Below are positions 61,359 to 64,000 of a DNA stretch of 64,000 bases, in pieces (position 1 is the stretch's first letter; the number at the start of each line of letters is the position of its first letter). Below the pieces are notes generated by a model that worked only from the letters and a program-made list of their open reading frames with translations, made no database searches and was not told the origin of the DNA. The translations under genes and the position numbers were made by a program. Origin of the DNA: Candidatus Hydrogenedentota bacterium (GTDB taxonomy: Bacteria; Hydrogenedentota; Hydrogenedentia; Hydrogenedentales; JAEUWI01). The stretch spans positions 99,014 to 163,013 of the forward strand of contig JACPGE010000008.1 in the NCBI GenBank assembly GCA_016182605.1, written 5' to 3'.

Positions 61359-62678
61359 ATGGGCCCGAACGGAAACATGGATCGCCGGCGTTTTCTTTCC
61401 AGCACCGCGGGCTTGGGCCTGGCAGGGCTTGCCGCGGCGCAGACCGGCCACGGGCAGGAACCCGCCAAGCTCGCCATCAATGGCGGCGAGAAGGCGGTGA
61501 CCCTTTCCAGCAAGCAACCGCCACGCTTCGGCGAACCGGAAAAGGTGCAGCTCGACGCCATGATCCAACAGGACACGCTCTTCTACTGGAAGGGACCGCA
61601 GACCACGGCGTTTACCGAACGCTTCCAGCAAATCGGCGGCCACACGCATGTCATGACCTGCTCATCGGGCACGGCGGCCCTGCACATCGCCGTGGGCGCC
61701 GCGGGCATCGGGCCGGGCGACGAGGTGATCACCGCGCCCATCACGGACGTGGGCACCATTATCGGCGTCATCTACCAGCAGGGCGTGCCCGTCTTCGCGG
61801 ATTTGGGCGCGGGCACCTACAACCTCGATCCCGCCGGCGTGGAGCGCCGCATCACCCCGAAAACGAAGGCCATTATCGCGGTGCACCTCGGCGGCAACCC
61901 CTGTGACATGGACGCGCTGCGGAAGATTGCCGATGCCCACGGGCTCATCCTCATTGAGGACTGTGCCCAGGCCTGGGGGGCGCAATACCGCGGCCGGCCC
62001 ATCGGCACCGTGGGCGACATCGCGTGCTGGTCGCTGCAAAACTCCAAGCACATTACCTGCGGCGACGGCGGCGTGGTGGCTTCCAACCACGAAAGCTTCG
62101 GACCGAAGATCCAGCAATACGGGGACAAGGGTTTCAACCGCATCAGCGGGGTCTTCGAATCCTTCTCCACGAACTACCGCATGAGCGAGACCCAGGCCGC
62201 CGTGGCCGCGGGGCAACTGACGCGCCTGGAGGGCATCGTGGCGGCACGTGCACGGCTCGGCAACCTGCTCACGGAAAAGATCGCGGGCGCGCCCGGCATC
62301 ACGCCGCATGAAGTGCACCCCGAAGACCGCTGCGTCTACTGGTTCTACATGTTGCGCGTTGATTCCACGAAACTGAAGTGCAGCCGTGACGAGTTCCACA
62401 AAGCCCTCAGCGCCGAAGGCGTTGGCTGCAGCCCCGGCTACATCCCCACCACGGTGCACAAGAGCCCGGTCTTCCAGAACCATGCGTTCTTCAACGGACC
62501 CTGGCCCGTGAAACTCGCGGGACTCACGGATATGGACTACACGAAGCAGGAGACTCCCGAGGCCGAAGCCATTCTCAAAACCAGCGTCCGCGTCGTCATC
62601 ACCGAGTCCATGCCGGAAGAGCAGATCCTGCAAACGGCGGAGGCGATAAGGAAAGTTGCAGCCTACTACTCCGTGTAG
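61359..62678 (+). CDS. Tat-exported DegT/DnrJ/EryC1-type PLP aminotransferase
   Basis: 439 aa. The N-terminus MDRRRFLSSTAGLGLAGLAA is a twin-arginine signal. The fold-type I PLP site is intact: VMTCSSGTAALHIAVGAAGI, LILIEDCAQAWGAQYRGRPI (Asp for the pyridine nitrogen) and ACWSLQNSKHITCGDGGVVA (Schiff-base Lys). Family members transaminate nucleotide sugars in the cytoplasm, so export is striking. AAGGA upstream. Last gene of the cluster. Confidence 0.87.
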   Translation: MGPNGNMDRRRFLSSTAGLGLAGLAAAQTGHGQEPAKLAINGGEKAVTLSSKQPPRFGEPEKVQLDAMIQQDTLFYWKGPQTTAFTERFQQIGGHTHVMTCSSGTAALHIAVGAAGIGPGDEVITAPITDVGTIIGVIYQQGVPVFADLGAGTYNLDPAGVERRITPKTKAIIAVHLGGNPCDMDALRKIADAHGLILIEDCAQAWGAQYRGRPIGTVGDIACWSLQNSKHITCGDGGVVASNHESFGPKIQQYGDKGFNRISGVFESFSTNYRMSETQAAVAAGQLTRLEGIVAARARLGNLLTEKIAGAPGITPHEVHPEDRCVYWFYMLRVDSTKLKCSRDEFHKALSAEGVGCSPGYIPTTVHKSPVFQNHAFFNGPWPVKLAGLTDMDYTKQETPEAEAILKTSVRVVITESMPEEQILQTAEAIRKVAAYYSV

Positions 62679-62687
62679 AGTATGCCT

Positions 62688-62699
62688 GCATTCCCACGG
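62688..62699. repeat. Half copy of the dispersed palindrome
   Basis: GCATTCCCACGG, preceded by GTATGCCT, matches the left arm and flank of copies 2 and 3; the right arm is missing. Confidence 0.5.
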
Positions 62700-62736
62700 G
62701 GAGAATGAAATGGCGGGGCGATGCTTGGCGCGCCGT

Positions 62737-63135
62737 TTATTTTGGATCCGTGGACTCCCCCACGTCCGGCAACAGATCCTTCAATTTCGCGAAGGCTTCA
62801 AAGCCCAGCCCGCCGCTGCTGCTGTTGGCCGGGGCTTCCGCCTCGTTCGCCAGCGCGTCCACATCGTGGTGTTCGCGGTCGTGGCAGGCGCGGCAGAGCA
62901 ACTCCCAGTGGCTGCCGGCGGGCGGGTTGTTGTTGTGGTCGTTGTCCTTGTGGTGGACGGTCAACTCGCTGATTCGCGCGCCGGTGAACTCGCGGCCGCA
63001 GCGCCCGCAGAGGTGGGGAAAGAGCCGCAGGGCCCGTTCGCGGTAGCCCTGCTCCCGGCCCGCCTTGCTCTTGAGCGCGTCGGCCAGCACTTGGGCGCGT
63101 TTTTCCGGGTCGACGGACTGTTTACGCAGACGCAT
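62737..63135 (-). CDS. YajD-like HNH nuclease
   Basis: 132 aa from the ATG at 63135 with AGGGAAAAGGA upstream. The zinc-finger/HNH elements are LFPHLCGRCGREFTG (Cys-x2-Cys), ELTVHHKDNDHNNNPPAGSH (His-His, Asn) and WELLCRACHDREHHD (Cys-x2-Cys, His). Same order as Escherichia coli YajD, whose role is not established. Convergent with the aminotransferase. Confidence 0.88.
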   Translation of the reverse strand: MRLRKQSVDPEKRAQVLADALKSKAGREQGYRERALRLFPHLCGRCGREFTGARISELTVHHKDNDHNNNPPAGSHWELLCRACHDREHHDVDALANEAEAPANSSSGGLGFEAFAKLKDLLPDVGESTDPK

Positions 63136-63240
63136 TCCTTTTCCCTCATGATGCCGGTATGGTTTCGGGTAAGCGTCCCTTTGGACAGGTGCACCCCCTC
63201 CCATTTGGAAGATGGAACCGAAAAAACGTCCAAGCGCGCC

Positions 63241-63266
63241 CGTTCCCACGGTCCTCCGTGGGAACG
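63241..63266. repeat. Dispersed palindromic repeat, copy 4
   Basis: CGTTCCCACGG ... CCGTGGGAACG around TCCT, a perfect palindrome of 11-bp arms. Lies upstream of the YajD-like gene. Confidence 0.8.
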
Positions 63267-63566
63267 GGAATTCCTTTCGGGACTTTTACCGGCCTCATCT
63301 CGGAAATGGAGGCAACGCAGGCCAAGATACTGTTTTTGCACTCAGCTTGGCAAGATTGCCCTTGCCGGATGGGCGGCTTCGCGGTAGACTTAATAGGGTG
63401 GTGCCTTTGGGAAACGGGTGTTTCCTGAAACACGACTTGGCGCCACGGAAAATACACGGGTTCCACAATGTGGGCTTCGAGGCGGCGCCCAAGACGCTGT
63501 CGCCCGGTGTGCGCCAGCACACCGCCCGATACGGTTCCGCCGCTCCTCCGCCCAGGAGGTTTGACT
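63267..63566. other. 300-base non-coding stretch
   Basis: No supported gene. Ends in a small hairpin (CCTCC 63545-63549 with GGAGG 63555-63559) that overlaps the ribosome binding site of the next small gene. Confidence 0.4.
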
Positions 63567-63770
63567 GTGACCAAACACAAAGCTCCCTCCACCCAGCAGG
63601 TCAAGCGGCGCCGCCGTGCCGAAGGCGCCGAAGGCCGCAGCCTGCTTCCGTCCGGCATTGCCGGGGGCCAGGGGATCGTCCCCTCCCCCGCCATGGCCGC
63701 TTCGGGCCGCCGTGCTGCGGGTGGCCACCGGAAGGATCGTCAGATCCAGCACATACCGCGCAAGGGCTAA
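63567..63770 (+). CDS. Small basic protein, 67 aa, function unknown
   Basis: GTG start at 63567 seven bases after a perfect AGGAGG (63554-63559). The protein is rich in Arg, Lys and Gly (TQQVKRRRRAEGAEGRSLLP, then AASGRRAAGGHRKDRQIQHI) and would bind nucleic acids. No family recognised. The ribosome binding site could be masked by a short hairpin. Real gene status is likely but unproven. Confidence 0.5.
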   Translation: MTKHKAPSTQQVKRRRRAEGAEGRSLLPSGIAGGQGIVPSPAMAASGRRAAGGHRKDRQIQHIPRKG

Positions 63771-63780
63771 CACATGAAAA

Positions 63781-63814
63781 CGCGTCGTGAGAAGGGCTTT
63801 CCTTTCACGACGCG
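63781..63814. terminator. Strong hairpin after the small basic protein gene
   Basis: CGCGTCGTGA (63781-63790) pairs perfectly with TCACGACGCG (63805-63814), with further AAGG/CCTT pairing inside. No T-run on the plus strand; on the minus strand TTTT follows, so it may terminate the incoming transposase transcript as well. Confidence 0.55.
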
Positions 63815-63889
63815 CTGAGGGCTGTTGCCCGTCAACCGGCCGTGGTGCGGCCGGGCGGCGGGCTTAGGGGTCGTGACAAAACAAGTCGA
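63815..63889. other. Possible IS end
   Basis: Short stretch after the hairpin and before the transposase stop, with GGCCGTGGTGCGGCCGGGC. It may contain the element's terminal repeat; the partner is outside the window. Confidence 0.3.
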
Positions 63890-64000
63890 TCATTTTGGCG
63901 GTGTGTTTGCATGGATAGTGTAGTTCCATTCACCGTGAAATTCGTGTGGGTGGATGTTGATTTCTGCCATCTCCGCGTTACTTACCTTCCTGGCTTTCTC
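63890..64000 (-). mobile_element. ISAzo13-family transposase, C-terminal end (cut by window edge)
   Basis: On the minus strand from the window edge, the frame reads EKARKVSNAEMAEINIHPHE then FHGEWNYTIHANTPPK and stops (TGA at 63892-63890). FHGEWNYTI at the end is characteristic of ISAzo13 (Rhodopirellula-type DDE) transposases. Only about 36 codons are in the window and the ORF track missed it. Confidence 0.75.

Noticed and set aside
1-64000. CRISPR array, rRNA, prophage structural genes
   Set aside because: No regularly spaced repeats, no rRNA-like sequence and no phage morphogenesis genes were seen on either strand.

Overview
The window looks like chromosomal DNA from a GC-rich, Gram-negative, probably PVC-related or Hydrogenedentota-like bacterium. 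This is an inference from gene content: many Tat- or Sec-exported enzymes (sugar isomerase, Gfo/Idh oxidoreductase, sulfatase, DUF1080, DegT aminotransferase), lipoproteins, an A/V-type ATPase, PilT, and short palindromic repeats scattered between genes. No rRNA or phylogenetic marker here settles the taxonomy. Genes are dense and carried on both strands. The preferred -10 box appears to be TATACT.

Layout. 1-3309: C-terminal end of an IS transposase, then a two-gene AAA ATPase operon behind a strong promoter that overlaps a perfect 21-bp inverted repeat. 3431-12441: DUF1080 protein, small membrane protein, HisG-like protein, SixA, CPA2 antiporter, an EEP lipoprotein and an exported ADP-ribosylglycohydrolase. 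12914-17657: guaB-guaA diverging from yebC, then ruvC. 17718-19966: PadR/membrane-protein pair and a secreted beta-rich protein. 20046-22472: an accessory insert bounded by a roughly 95% identical 97-bp direct duplication of the surE 3' end. It carries a 537-aa protein with a HEPN-type RNxxxH motif and is the best candidate for an undescribed mobile defence cassette. 22418-26148: surE, pilT, ECF sigma factor and anti-sigma factor. 26176-31061: four-gene surface-glycan operon. 31239-38944: sulfatase/lipoprotein pair, fdhD plus a YdeP/FdhF-type molybdoenzyme, HD protein and exported phosphatase-superfamily protein. 39114-47248: two-gene P-loop/unknown operon, tRNA-Leu(CAG) with terminator, a three-gene operon (isomerase, phosphoesterase, DUF2156), acyl-CoA dehydrogenase and Gfo/Idh oxidoreductase. 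47305-56032: nine-gene A/V-ATPase operon (H/G-I-K-E-C-F-A-B-D) whose K subunit keeps the Na+-ligand pattern. 56370-62678: cluster of exported beta-propeller, exported nitrilase, one normal and one apparently catalytically degenerate amidohydrolase, and a Tat-exported DegT aminotransferase. 62737-64000: YajD-like HNH nuclease, a small basic protein and the end of an ISAzo13-family transposase.

How the parts work together. Energy coupling (V-ATPase, CPA2 antiporter), GMP synthesis, Holliday-junction resolution and type IV pilus retraction form the housekeeping core. The exported enzymes suggest periplasmic breakdown of polymeric, sulfated or amide-containing substrates. Accessory DNA lies at both window ends (transposase remnants) and in the surE insert. 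All assignments come from reading the supplied sequence and ORF translations; no database search was run.
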